Below are positions 1 to 7,146 of a DNA stretch of 64,000 bases, one piece after another. Below the pieces are notes generated by a model. It saw only the letters and a program-made list of their open reading frames with translations. It had not been told where the DNA came from and made no database searches. Numbering within the stretch: the stretch's first letter is position 1; every line of letters begins with the position of its first letter. The stretch covers positions 2,377,813-2,441,812 of the forward strand of contig NZ_DASYGY010000009.1 of the NCBI RefSeq assembly GCF_035999195.1, given 5' to 3'. This DNA is from Pseudoxanthomonas sp. GTDB taxonomy: Bacteria; Pseudomonadota; Gammaproteobacteria; Xanthomonadales; Xanthomonadaceae. A program made the translations under genes and the position numbers.

Positions 1-2
1 TG

Positions 3-740
3 CTGCTGCATGGCTGGGCGCTGCATGGCGGCGTCTTCGCCCCGCTGGTCCAGCGACTGTCCGACCGATACACGCTGCATCTCGTCGACCTGCCGGGGCA
101 TGGCCACAGCCGGGACAGCGACGTGGCGCTGACCGTGGAGGCGACGGTCGGCGCGATCCTCGCGCGCACGCCGCCGGCCGCGTGGCTGGCCTGGTCGCTG
201 GGCGGCCTGTTCGCGCTGCATGCGGCCGCGACGTCGCCGCAGGTGCGCGGGCTGGCGATGATCGCCGCCACGCCGCGCTTCGTGCGCGGCGAGGACTGGC
301 CGCATGCCGTGGAGGCCCGCGTGTTCGCCCAGTTCGGCGACGACCTCCGCAACGACTACGCGGGCACGCTCGAGCGCTTCCTGGCGCTGGACACGATGGG
401 GTCCGAACACGCCCGCAGCGAACTGCGCACGCTGAAGCACGACCTGTACGCGCGCGGCGAGCCCGCACCGGCCGCCTTGCAACGCGGCCTGCACCTGCTC
501 GAACACACCGACCTGCGCGCAACGTTGTCCACGCTGCCGGTGCCGAGCCTCTGGCTGGGCGGACGCCGCGACCTGCTGGCGCCGTCTAAGGCGATGCAGG
601 CCGCAGCGGCCGTCACACCGCACGCCACCTTCATCGAGATCGCCGGTGGCGGCCACGCGCCGTTCCTTGGCCACGCCGATACCGTGGCGATGGAAGTGGA
701 TCGCTTCCTGCAGTCGCTGTCGCAGGACGCCCTGGCATGA
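3..740 (+). CDS. bioH: BioH, pimeloyl-ACP methyl ester carboxylesterase (5' truncated by window edge)
   Basis: Alpha/beta-hydrolase that frees pimeloyl-ACP from its methyl ester in biotin synthesis; cytoplasmic. The frame is open from base 3 and opens with LLHGWALHGGVF, the oxyanion-loop region of BioH, so only a short N-terminus lies outside the window. The nucleophile elbow is WSLGG (about residue 64 of the visible part), the acid lies in GGRRDLLAP and the histidine in GGGHAPFLGH. It overlaps bioC by 4 bases (ATGA), so the pair is translationally coupled and acts consecutively in one pathway. Confidence is high because the neighbour is bioC. Confidence 0.93.
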   Translation: MLHGWALHGGVFAPLVQRLSDRYTLHLVDLPGHGHSRDSDVALTVEATVGAILARTPPAAWLAWSLGGLFALHAAATSPQVRGLAMIAATPRFVRGEDWPHAVEARVFAQFGDDLRNDYAGTLERFLALDTMGSEHARSELRTLKHDLYARGEPAPAALQRGLHLLEHTDLRATLSTLPVPSLWLGGRRDLLAPSKAMQAAAAVTPHATFIEIAGGGHAPFLGHADTVAMEVDRFLQSLSQDALA

Positions 741-1636
741 ACACTTTCGACCAGCGCCATATCCGCCGCGCCTTCTCGCGTTCGGCCGCCGGTTACGATG
801 CGGCGGCGGCATTGCAGCACGAGGTGGAGAAGCGCCTGCTGGAATCGCTGGACTACTTCCGCCTGCGGCAGGGCGATGACGCCGCCGATCCGAAGGTGGT
901 GCTCGACGTCGGCTGCGGTCCTGCGCACGCCGCCGCCGCCATGCGCAAGCGGTGGCCGAAGGCGCAGGTGATCGCGCTGGACCTGGCGTTGCCGATGCTG
1001 CGCGAGGCGAAGAAGCAGGCCGGCTGGTGGAAGCCGTTCCAGCGCGTCTGCGCCGACCTGCGTGCGTTGCCGTTGGCCGAGGGCAGTGTCGACGTGCTGT
1101 TCTGCAATCTCAGCCTGCAGTGGGTGGACGATCTGCCCGCCGCGTTCAACGGCTTCCGCCGGGTGCTGAAACCGGGCGGCCTGCTGGTGTGTTCGACCTT
1201 CGGTCCGGAAACGCTGCAGGAACTGCGCGACGCGTTCGCGCAGGCCGACGACGCGCCGCACGTCAGCCCGTTCCCGCCGATCGCGCAGTTCGGCGATGCG
1301 CTGATGCTGGCCGGCTTCCGCGACCCGGTGCTCGACCGCGACCGCTTCACCCTGACCTATGACGACCTGCCGGCCCTGATGCGCGAACTTCGCGCGATGG
1401 GCGCGACCAATGCCTTGCATGGTCGCCGGCACACGCTGACCGGGCGGGCGCGCTTCGCCGCTGCGGCCACCGCGTACGAACCGTTGCGGCGTGCCGACGG
1501 CAAGTTGCCCAGCACCTGGGACGTCATCTACGCGCACGCCTGGGCACCGCCGCCGGGCGCGCCGATCCGCGGGCAGGGCGAAGACATCGCCACCATGCCG
1601 CTGGCCAAGATTCCGATCAGGCGGAAAGGCGAATAG
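737..1636 (+). CDS. bioC: BioC, malonyl-ACP O-methyltransferase
   Basis: SAM-dependent methyltransferase that masks malonyl-ACP as its methyl ester so fatty acid synthesis can build pimeloyl-ACP. The N-terminus FDQRHIRRAFSRSAAGYD is the family hallmark and the SAM-binding motif I is VVLDVGCGPAHAAA near residue 55. Length is 299 aa, normal to slightly long for the family. The ATG lies inside the end of bioH (ATGA), which fixes the start. BioC makes the methyl ester that BioH later removes, so the operon holds the two ends of the same arm of the pathway. Confidence 0.95.
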   Translation: MNTFDQRHIRRAFSRSAAGYDAAAALQHEVEKRLLESLDYFRLRQGDDAADPKVVLDVGCGPAHAAAAMRKRWPKAQVIALDLALPMLREAKKQAGWWKPFQRVCADLRALPLAEGSVDVLFCNLSLQWVDDLPAAFNGFRRVLKPGGLLVCSTFGPETLQELRDAFAQADDAPHVSPFPPIAQFGDALMLAGFRDPVLDRDRFTLTYDDLPALMRELRAMGATNALHGRRHTLTGRARFAAAATAYEPLRRADGKLPSTWDVIYAHAWAPPPGAPIRGQGEDIATMPLAKIPIRRKGE

Positions 1637-1693
1637 CGCAGAACGGTGGTTCGCCGCGCGCGATGGCTGCGGCCCGTGATGCCTGGCGTCGGC

Positions 1694-2131
1694 TCAGGGA
1701 GTGTCGCGGCGCACCTGCCGCACCCAGTCCTGCAGGTTGTAGTAGTTGGTGACGCGTGCGATGCGGTCGTCGCGGATGTCGAAGAACGCACCACCCGGCA
1801 GCACGTACGTCTGCCCGTTCGCCGGCGGCAGGCCCTCGTCGGTGTTCAGGTATTCCCCGTGCACGATGTATTCGGCGGCCGCGCGCTGGCCGTCCTGGGC
1901 GACCATGACGACGATGTAGCGTAGCTGTTCGCGGTAGCTCGCGTTCATGCGGCCGAGGAACGTCGCGAAGGCCTCGCGACCGGTTTCGCGCGCGCCCTGG
2001 TTGAGATCGTGCACCACGTCGTCGGTCAGCAGGCTCAGCATGCCTTCCCAGTCGCCGCGGTTGAAGGCCGCGTAGTAGGTGAGGACCAGCTCGGTGGCGC
2101 GGTCCTGCCGGCGCGTGCCGTCGATCTTCAT
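1694..2131 (-). CDS. SnoaL-like ketosteroid isomerase-related protein
   Basis: 145-aa single-domain protein of the NTF2/SnoaL cone fold. The pattern YYAAFNRGDWEGMLSLL near the start, then DVVHDLNQG, EGLPPANGQ and ARVTNYYNLQDWV, fits the 'ketosteroid isomerase-related' family (I recall TIGR02096). The substrate is unknown and the name does not imply steroid chemistry. It stands alone, convergent with bioC, with a 35-base gap to the upstream DUF218 gene. No signal peptide, so cytoplasmic. Confidence 0.8.
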   Translation of the reverse strand: MKIDGTRRQDRATELVLTYYAAFNRGDWEGMLSLLTDDVVHDLNQGARETGREAFATFLGRMNASYREQLRYIVVMVAQDGQRAAAEYIVHGEYLNTDEGLPPANGQTYVLPGGAFFDIRDDRIARVTNYYNLQDWVRQVRRDTP

Positions 2132-2166
2132 GTGGATTCCCCGTGTGTCCGACGCAGCATGATACG

Positions 2167-2775
2167 TCAGCGGGGCAGACGGTCGCGGTGGAAGAAGTAG
2201 ACCTCCTGCAGCAGGAAACGCCAGCGCGTGGCGAAGCTGCGGAAGCGGCTGGTCGGCGTGGGCGAGCCGACCGAGCGGATGCCGAGCTCGCGGCTGATCC
2301 TCAGTGCGCGCGCCATGTGCAGCGGATCGCTGACGATGATGACCGTATGCAGCTGGTGCTGCTGCATCAGCGTGCGCGCCTGCCGCAGGTTGTCGTGGGT
2401 GTTGCGCGAGAGCGATTCGATCAGGATCGCGTCCTCCGGCACCCCCTGGCGCAGCGCATAGCGGCGCGCCACCTGCGATTCGGAGAAGCGCGCGCCCACG
2501 CCGCCGTAGCCGCCGGTGAAGATCATCGTCGGCGCGAGCCCGCGCTTGTACAGGTCGATGCCGTGGCGGATGCGTTCCTCGAACACCGGCGAGGGCTTGG
2601 CGTCGTAGGCGGCGGCACCGAGCACGATGATGGCGTCGGCCGGCGCCGCGTCGTCGCGCTGTCCCATCCAGATGATGTAGGCCGCCACGCCGACCAGCCA
2701 GACCAGGGCGAGCAGCAGCAGGCGCCATGCCCAGCCGAACAGGCCGCGTGGGGCCTTCTTCCTGCGCAGCGTCAT
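2167..2775 (-). CDS. SanA/YdcF-type DUF218 membrane-anchored protein
   Basis: 202-aa protein with one N-terminal membrane segment (about residues 15-36) and a DUF218 domain: ADAIIVLGAAAYD, then FTGGYG, ESLSRNTHDNL and VSDPLHMARA. Family members (SanA, ElyC, YdcF) act at the envelope, and some affect vancomycin sensitivity or peptidoglycan/polysaccharide synthesis; the reaction is not settled. Its ATG overlaps the stop of the upstream dehydratase gene by 4 bases (ATGA). That supports this start and co-translation. Confidence 0.85.
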   Translation of the reverse strand: MTLRRKKAPRGLFGWAWRLLLLALVWLVGVAAYIIWMGQRDDAAPADAIIVLGAAAYDAKPSPVFEERIRHGIDLYKRGLAPTMIFTGGYGGVGARFSESQVARRYALRQGVPEDAILIESLSRNTHDNLRQARTLMQQHQLHTVIIVSDPLHMARALRISRELGIRSVGSPTPTSRFRSFATRWRFLLQEVYFFHRDRLPR

Positions 2776-3734
2776 GCGGCTCGCTCCCACGGCAGGGCGG
2801 CCAGGTCGACATTGCCGCCCGACAGCAGCACGCCGACGCGTTGCCCGGCGAAGCGATCCCGCTGCTGCAGGATCGCGGCCAGCGCGATCGCCGAGGACGG
2901 CTCCACCAGCAGCTTCAGGCATTGCCACAGCAGGCGCATGGCGGCCAGCGTGTCGGCATCGGATACGGTCAGCACCTCCACCCCGTGTGCACGCAGCAGC
3001 GCGAAGTTCGGTTCGCCCAGCGTGCCGCGCAGGCCGTCGCAGACGGTGTCGGGCACGAAATCGATACGGCGTTCGCCCGCGGCGAGGGAGTTGGCCGTGT
3101 CGGCGGCGCCTTCCGGTTCGGCGCCGACGACGCGGCAGGCGGGGGCGGTGGCCGCGGCGGCGATCGCCGTGCCCGACAGCAGTCCGCCACCGCCGACCGG
3201 CGCGACCAGGGTATCCAGCGGTCCCTGTGCGTTGAGCAGTTCCAGTGCCGCCGTGCCCTGGCCGGCGATCACGTGGGGATGGGTATAGGGATGGATCAGG
3301 GTGGCGCCGGTGTCGGCCTGGACGCGGGCGGCGGCGGCCTCGCGGGCGTCTATCGTCGGCGCACACGTATGCAGCTGCGCCCCGTAACGCTCGATATTGG
3401 CCCGTTTGGCGGCGTTCGCGCCCTCCGGCACCACCACGTGGCAGGCGATGCCCCGCGTCTGCGCGGCCAGCGCCAAGGCCGCGCCATGGTTGCCCGACGA
3501 ATGCGTCACCACGCCGCGGGCGGCGCGGGCGTCATCCAGCGCCCATACCGCATTGCAGGCGCCGCGGAACTTGAACGCGCCGCTCCGCTGCAACGGCTCT
3601 GCCTTGAAGTGGAGCTCGCAGCCGGCCAGCGCGTCGAGGGCGCGGGAGCGCAGGACGGGCGTGGCATGGGCATGTGGGGCGATACGGGCGGCGGCGGCGA
3701 GGACGTCGTCGAAGGTGGGCAGGGGCATCGGCAT
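2772..3734 (-). CDS. PLP-dependent threonine/serine dehydratase (serine racemase-like)
   Basis: 320-aa fold-type II PLP enzyme. The Schiff-base lysine lies in SGAFKFRGA, the phosphate or carboxylate loop is SSGNHGAA, and the PLP-phosphate glycine loop is PVGGGGLLSG. It has no C-terminal ACT regulatory domain, so it is a catabolic-type threonine/serine dehydratase or a serine racemase rather than biosynthetic IlvA; sequence alone does not separate those two. It is the first gene of a two-gene minus-strand unit with the DUF218 gene. Confidence 0.85.
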   Translation of the reverse strand: MPMPLPTFDDVLAAAARIAPHAHATPVLRSRALDALAGCELHFKAEPLQRSGAFKFRGACNAVWALDDARAARGVVTHSSGNHGAALALAAQTRGIACHVVVPEGANAAKRANIERYGAQLHTCAPTIDAREAAAARVQADTGATLIHPYTHPHVIAGQGTAALELLNAQGPLDTLVAPVGGGGLLSGTAIAAAATAPACRVVGAEPEGAADTANSLAAGERRIDFVPDTVCDGLRGTLGEPNFALLRAHGVEVLTVSDADTLAAMRLLWQCLKLLVEPSSAIALAAILQQRDRFAGQRVGVLLSGGNVDLAALPWERAA

Positions 3735-3861
3735 GACGAAAGGTTAGCGCATCACCCCGCGATGAACCTCCGCCGGCGGCCGTGGCCGGCGCCGGCAGGG
3801 TTAAGCACGGATTCAATGCCCCGGGTCGATGCTGCGGTGGCAACGTAACGGGGTACCCGCC

Positions 3862-4509
3862 ATGAAGCGCTCATCTGTTTTGACCGTCGTGTTCGCCAGC
3901 CTTGCCCTGGGCGGCTGCGCCACCTACGACTACGTCGGCGATACCGCGCCGGGCGGCTACTACCACGGTCGGCCCAGCACGCAGTATTACGATCCCTATG
4001 GCGGCTACTACGGCGGTGTCGGTGTGTACGGCAGCTACCGTTACGGCAGTCCGTACCGCTACGACCGCTATTACGGCTATCCGTACTACGGCTATTACGG
4101 CTCGCATTACCCGTACTATCCCCGTCCGCCGCGCCCGCCCCGTCCGGACGACCACAACCCGCCGCCGCGTCCGCCGCCGACCAGCGGAGGTGGCAACCGT
4201 CCGCCGCCGTGGCGGGACCCGACCGGCCGCTGGCGCGAGAGCGGCGCGCAGCCGATGGTGCCGGGTCGCCCGGCCCAGGTCTCGCCGTCCCCCAGTCAGC
4301 CCCGCGTGAGCGAGGGCGGCTATCGCCCGCCGCGGGTTATGCCTTCACCTTCGATGCCCCGGTCGGCCGAACGGCCCCGCACCATGGAGCGGGCAGCCCC
4401 GCCGCCGCGTGCTGAACGTCGCGCCCCGCCGCCGCGGATGGAGCGGCCTGCTGCGCCCTCCCGCCCGGCAGCGCGCGACGACGGCGGCACCCGCCAACTG
4501 GAACGGTGA
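3862..4509 (+). CDS. Tyr/Gly/Pro-rich putative lipoprotein
   Basis: 215-aa protein with a lipoprotein signal (lipobox LGGC, Cys about residue 19). Residues 30-95 are tyrosine- and glycine-rich with repeated YGGYYG / YGYPYYG units, and the rest is a disordered Pro/Arg-rich tail. No catalytic motif is visible. The composition resembles small outer-membrane-anchored proteins of unknown role in xanthomonads. The start at 3862 is chosen because the signal sequence begins there; an upstream ATG at 3829 would add 11 residues that spoil it. Confidence 0.75.
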   Translation: MKRSSVLTVVFASLALGGCATYDYVGDTAPGGYYHGRPSTQYYDPYGGYYGGVGVYGSYRYGSPYRYDRYYGYPYYGYYGSHYPYYPRPPRPPRPDDHNPPPRPPPTSGGGNRPPPWRDPTGRWRESGAQPMVPGRPAQVSPSPSQPRVSEGGYRPPRVMPSPSMPRSAERPRTMERAAPPPRAERRAPPPRMERPAAPSRPAARDDGGTRQLER

Positions 4510-4681
4510 CCCCGCCGACGGCCGTCCGTCGCCCCAACCCTGCCGCTGACGCGGTTGCGAGCCTGAGTTGACCGGTTGCGTCGCTTTCTGACGTAAGCGG
4601 CAATTAAAGGTTCAATGTCGACGTCCGGTGGGGAAATCTGGATCCCCCCTGTTCCGGCCCCATCGGGCGTCGGCGCCTAAC

Positions 4682-4711
4682 GAAAAGCCCGGCTGTGCCG
4701 GGCTTTTTTCT
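4682..4711. terminator. Bidirectional Rho-independent terminator
   Basis: GCCCGGC-TGT-GCCGGGC stem flanked by AAAA on the left and TTTTTT on the right. It can terminate the lipoprotein gene on the plus strand. Confidence 0.75.
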
Positions 4712-4734
4712 TGCTCTGGTATCCTGCGCGCACA

Positions 4735-4774
4735 AAAAAGGGGCCGGCAGTCCCCCGACTACCGGCCCCTCGGC
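4735..4774 (-). terminator. Terminator-like hairpin reading on the minus strand
   Basis: GGGGCCGG ... CCGGCCCC stem. Read on the minus strand it is followed by TTTTTT. No minus-strand gene is seen upstream of it, so it may instead be a structure in the mnmG leader. Confidence 0.45.
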
Positions 4775-4956
4775 ATCCCCGGCGTGCGCATGGCTGGCCC
4801 CTGTTCCATTACCAGCCCGGCGCCCCTGGTCGCTTGCCACGACGGGTGCCTGGGGATACAGCAGGAAGCGTGCCAACTTTGCCGCGTCGCCATGCGCATC
4901 CCGTCTTTCCGAAGCGCCCCGCCTCCCTGGCCTTCGCTACCGAACCCCGACAGACC

Positions 4957-6846
4957 ATGAGCTCCAGCTTCCACCACTACGACGTCATCATCATCGGCGG
5001 CGGCCATGCCGGCACCGAGGCCGCGCTCGCTTCTGCCCGCGCGGGTGCGCGCACGCTGCTGCTGACGCACAACGTGGAAACGGTCGGCGCGATGAGCTGC
5101 AACCCGGCCATCGGCGGCATCGGCAAGGGTCATCTGGTCAAGGAGATCGATGCGCTGGGCGGCGTGATGGCCTGGGCCGCCGATCGCGCCGGCATCCAGT
5201 GGCGCACGCTCAATGCGTCGAAGGGGCCAGCCGTGCGCGCCACGCGCTGCCAGGCCGACCGTGCGCTGTACCGCAGTGCGATCCGCCGTGCGGTGGAAGC
5301 GCAGCCCAACCTGACGCTGTTCCAGGCTGCCGTCGATGATCTGGTCATCGAGAACGGCACCGTCCGCGGCGCGGTCACCCAGACCGGCCTGACCTTCCAT
5401 GCACCGGCCGTCGTGCTGACCGCGGGCACCTTCCTGGCCGGCAAGATCCATGTCGGCGAAACGCAGTACGCTGCGGGGCGCGCGGGCGATCCGCCGGCCA
5501 CCGCCTTGGCGGCGCGCCTGCGCGAAGGCGCCTTCGTCGTCGACCGACTGAAGACCGGCACGCCGCCGCGCATCGATGGCCGTTCCCTCGACTATTCGGT
5601 GATGGAAGAACAGCCGGGCGACGATCCGCTGCCGGTCATGTCGTTCATGGGCGATGTCGCCGACCATCCGCGCCAGGTGTCGTGCTGGATCACGCACACC
5701 AGCGAGCAGACGCACGAGATCATCCGCGGCGCGCTGCACCGCTCACCGATGTACTCCGGCCAGATCGAAGGCATCGGGCCGCGATACTGCCCGTCGATCG
5801 AGGACAAGGTGGTGCGTTTCGCCGAGAAGGCCAGCCACCAGATCTTCGTCGAACCCGAGGGCCTCGATGTCGCCGAGATCTATCCCAACGGCATTTCCAC
5901 CTCGCTGCCGTTCGACGTGCAACTGGCGCTGGTGCGCAGCATCCGCGGCATGGAACACGCGCACATCACGCGCCCCGGCTACGCCATCGAGTACGACTTC
6001 TTCGATCCGCGCGGGCTGAAGGCCTCGCTGGAAACGAAGGCGGTCGCCGGCCTGTTCTTCGCCGGCCAGATCAACGGCACCACCGGTTACGAGGAAGCCG
6101 CGGCGCAGGGCCTGCTCGCCGGCCTCAACGCCGCGCGTTTCGTGCAGCAGAAGGAGGCCTGGTCGCCGCGCCGCGACGAGGCCTACCTCGGCGTGCTGGT
6201 CGACGACCTGATCACGCACGGCACGAAGGAGCCGTACCGCATGTTCACCAGCCGCGCCGAGTACCGGCTGCAGCTGCGCGAGGACAATGCCGACCTGCGC
6301 CTGACCGAAACCGGCCGTGCGCTGGGTCTGGTCGATGACGCACGCTGGCAGCGCTTCGAGGCCAAGCGCGAGGCCATCGCGCGCGAGACCGGCCGCCTGC
6401 GCGCGCTGTGGGCCACGCCGGCGAACGCGCTGGGCCGCGAGGTCACCGGCACGCTCGGCGTGCAGGTCAGCCGCGAGACCAACGTGCTCGACCTGATCAA
6501 GCGTCCGGAGCTGGACTACGCGAAGCTGATGGCGGTGCCGTCCATCGGTCCCGCCGTGGACGATGCGCAGGTGGCCGAGCAGGTGGAGATCGCCGTGAAG
6601 TACGCCGGCTACCTGGATCGCCAGCGCGATGAGATCGAACGCCAGCAGCGCAACGAATCCACCCCGATCCCACCCGGTTTCGATTTCGCCGGCGTGCGCG
6701 GCCTGTCGGCCGAAGTGCAGCAGAAGCTGGAACGCGTGCAGCCGGAAACCGTCGGCCAGGCGCAACGCATCCCCGGCATGACGCCTGCCGCCATCTCGCT
6801 GCTGCTGGTGCACCTGGAGCGCGCGCGGCGTACGCGGGTGGCGTAG
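4957..6846 (+). CDS. mnmG: MnmG (GidA), tRNA uridine-5-carboxymethylaminomethyl modification enzyme
   Basis: 629-aa FAD protein that with MnmE builds cmnm5U34 (or nm5U34) in the wobble position of tRNAs. The dinucleotide-binding loop is IIGGGHAGTEAA at residues 10-21, followed by the signature MSCNPAIGGIGKGH. Further hallmarks are LKTGTPPRIDG, NGISTSLP and GQINGTTGYEEAAAQG. The ATG at 4957 directly precedes the conserved N-terminus; upstream in-frame codons are unrelated leader. Length is typical. Confidence 0.97.
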   Translation: MSSSFHHYDVIIIGGGHAGTEAALASARAGARTLLLTHNVETVGAMSCNPAIGGIGKGHLVKEIDALGGVMAWAADRAGIQWRTLNASKGPAVRATRCQADRALYRSAIRRAVEAQPNLTLFQAAVDDLVIENGTVRGAVTQTGLTFHAPAVVLTAGTFLAGKIHVGETQYAAGRAGDPPATALAARLREGAFVVDRLKTGTPPRIDGRSLDYSVMEEQPGDDPLPVMSFMGDVADHPRQVSCWITHTSEQTHEIIRGALHRSPMYSGQIEGIGPRYCPSIEDKVVRFAEKASHQIFVEPEGLDVAEIYPNGISTSLPFDVQLALVRSIRGMEHAHITRPGYAIEYDFFDPRGLKASLETKAVAGLFFAGQINGTTGYEEAAAQGLLAGLNAARFVQQKEAWSPRRDEAYLGVLVDDLITHGTKEPYRMFTSRAEYRLQLREDNADLRLTETGRALGLVDDARWQRFEAKREAIARETGRLRALWATPANALGREVTGTLGVQVSRETNVLDLIKRPELDYAKLMAVPSIGPAVDDAQVAEQVEIAVKYAGYLDRQRDEIERQQRNESTPIPPGFDFAGVRGLSAEVQQKLERVQPETVGQAQRIPGMTPAAISLLLVHLERARRTRVA

Positions 6847-6863
6847 GCGTACGTTGCCGCCTT

Positions 6864-6980
6864 TGTAGGAGCGACGTCAGTCGCGACCGCATACTCGCCG
6901 CGGCAGCGAACCATCGACAGCGGGTGGACTAGGTTCCGTAGGTCTGCAAGCGTGCGGTCGCGACTGACGTCGCTCCTACA
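6864..6980. repeat. Paired inverted REP-like element
   Basis: A 28-base sequence starting TGTAGGAGCGACGTCAG at 6864-6891 recurs as its exact reverse complement at 6953-6980, 61 bases apart. This is the dispersed REP-type palindrome common in xanthomonads and pseudomonads. It sits in the convergent gap after mnmG and its right arm contains the stop codon of the small gene at 6976. Confidence 0.85.
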
Positions 6981-7146
6981 GGGGACTTTCCGGGTGACGC
7001 GCCTCCCACGCCGCCAGTTGCTCGCGGTAGTGTCGCAGCTGTTCCGCGTACAGGTCGTGCACGCAGATCGGGCAGCCGCTGTTGCAGCAGTCGCTGGGCA
7101 GCGGCGGCTCGGGTTCGCGGGGGCGCGGGTCGTCGTCGGGCGTCAC
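6976..7146 (-). CDS. Small oxidoreductase-like domain protein (CCxxxC...C)
   Basis: 56-aa protein, GTG start. The sequence PLPSDCCNSGCPICVHDLYAEQL matches the short cysteine-rich 'oxidoreductase-like, N-terminal' family (PF09791 as I recall it), whose function is unknown; four cysteines in a CC-x3-C-x2-C pattern suggest metal binding. The GTG overlaps the stop of the S46 peptidase gene (GTGA, 7143-7146), so translation is probably coupled. The stop codon lies in the REP arm. The start is supported by that overlap and by the conserved cysteine block. Confidence 0.7.
   Translation of the reverse strand: MTPDDDPRPREPEPPLPSDCCNSGCPICVHDLYAEQLRHYREQLAAWEARHPESPL

Larger units (their letters stand above)
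4510..4956. other. Intergenic region before mnmG with two terminator-like hairpins
   Basis: 447 bases without a convincing gene. It holds a hairpin with flanking A and T runs (4682-4711) and a second hairpin preceded by an A run (4735-4774). A TATCCT hexamer near 4729-4734 could be the -10 of mnmG and would give a leader of about 215 bases. Frames open toward mnmG extend upstream of 4957, but they lack the conserved flavoprotein start. Confidence 0.5.
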
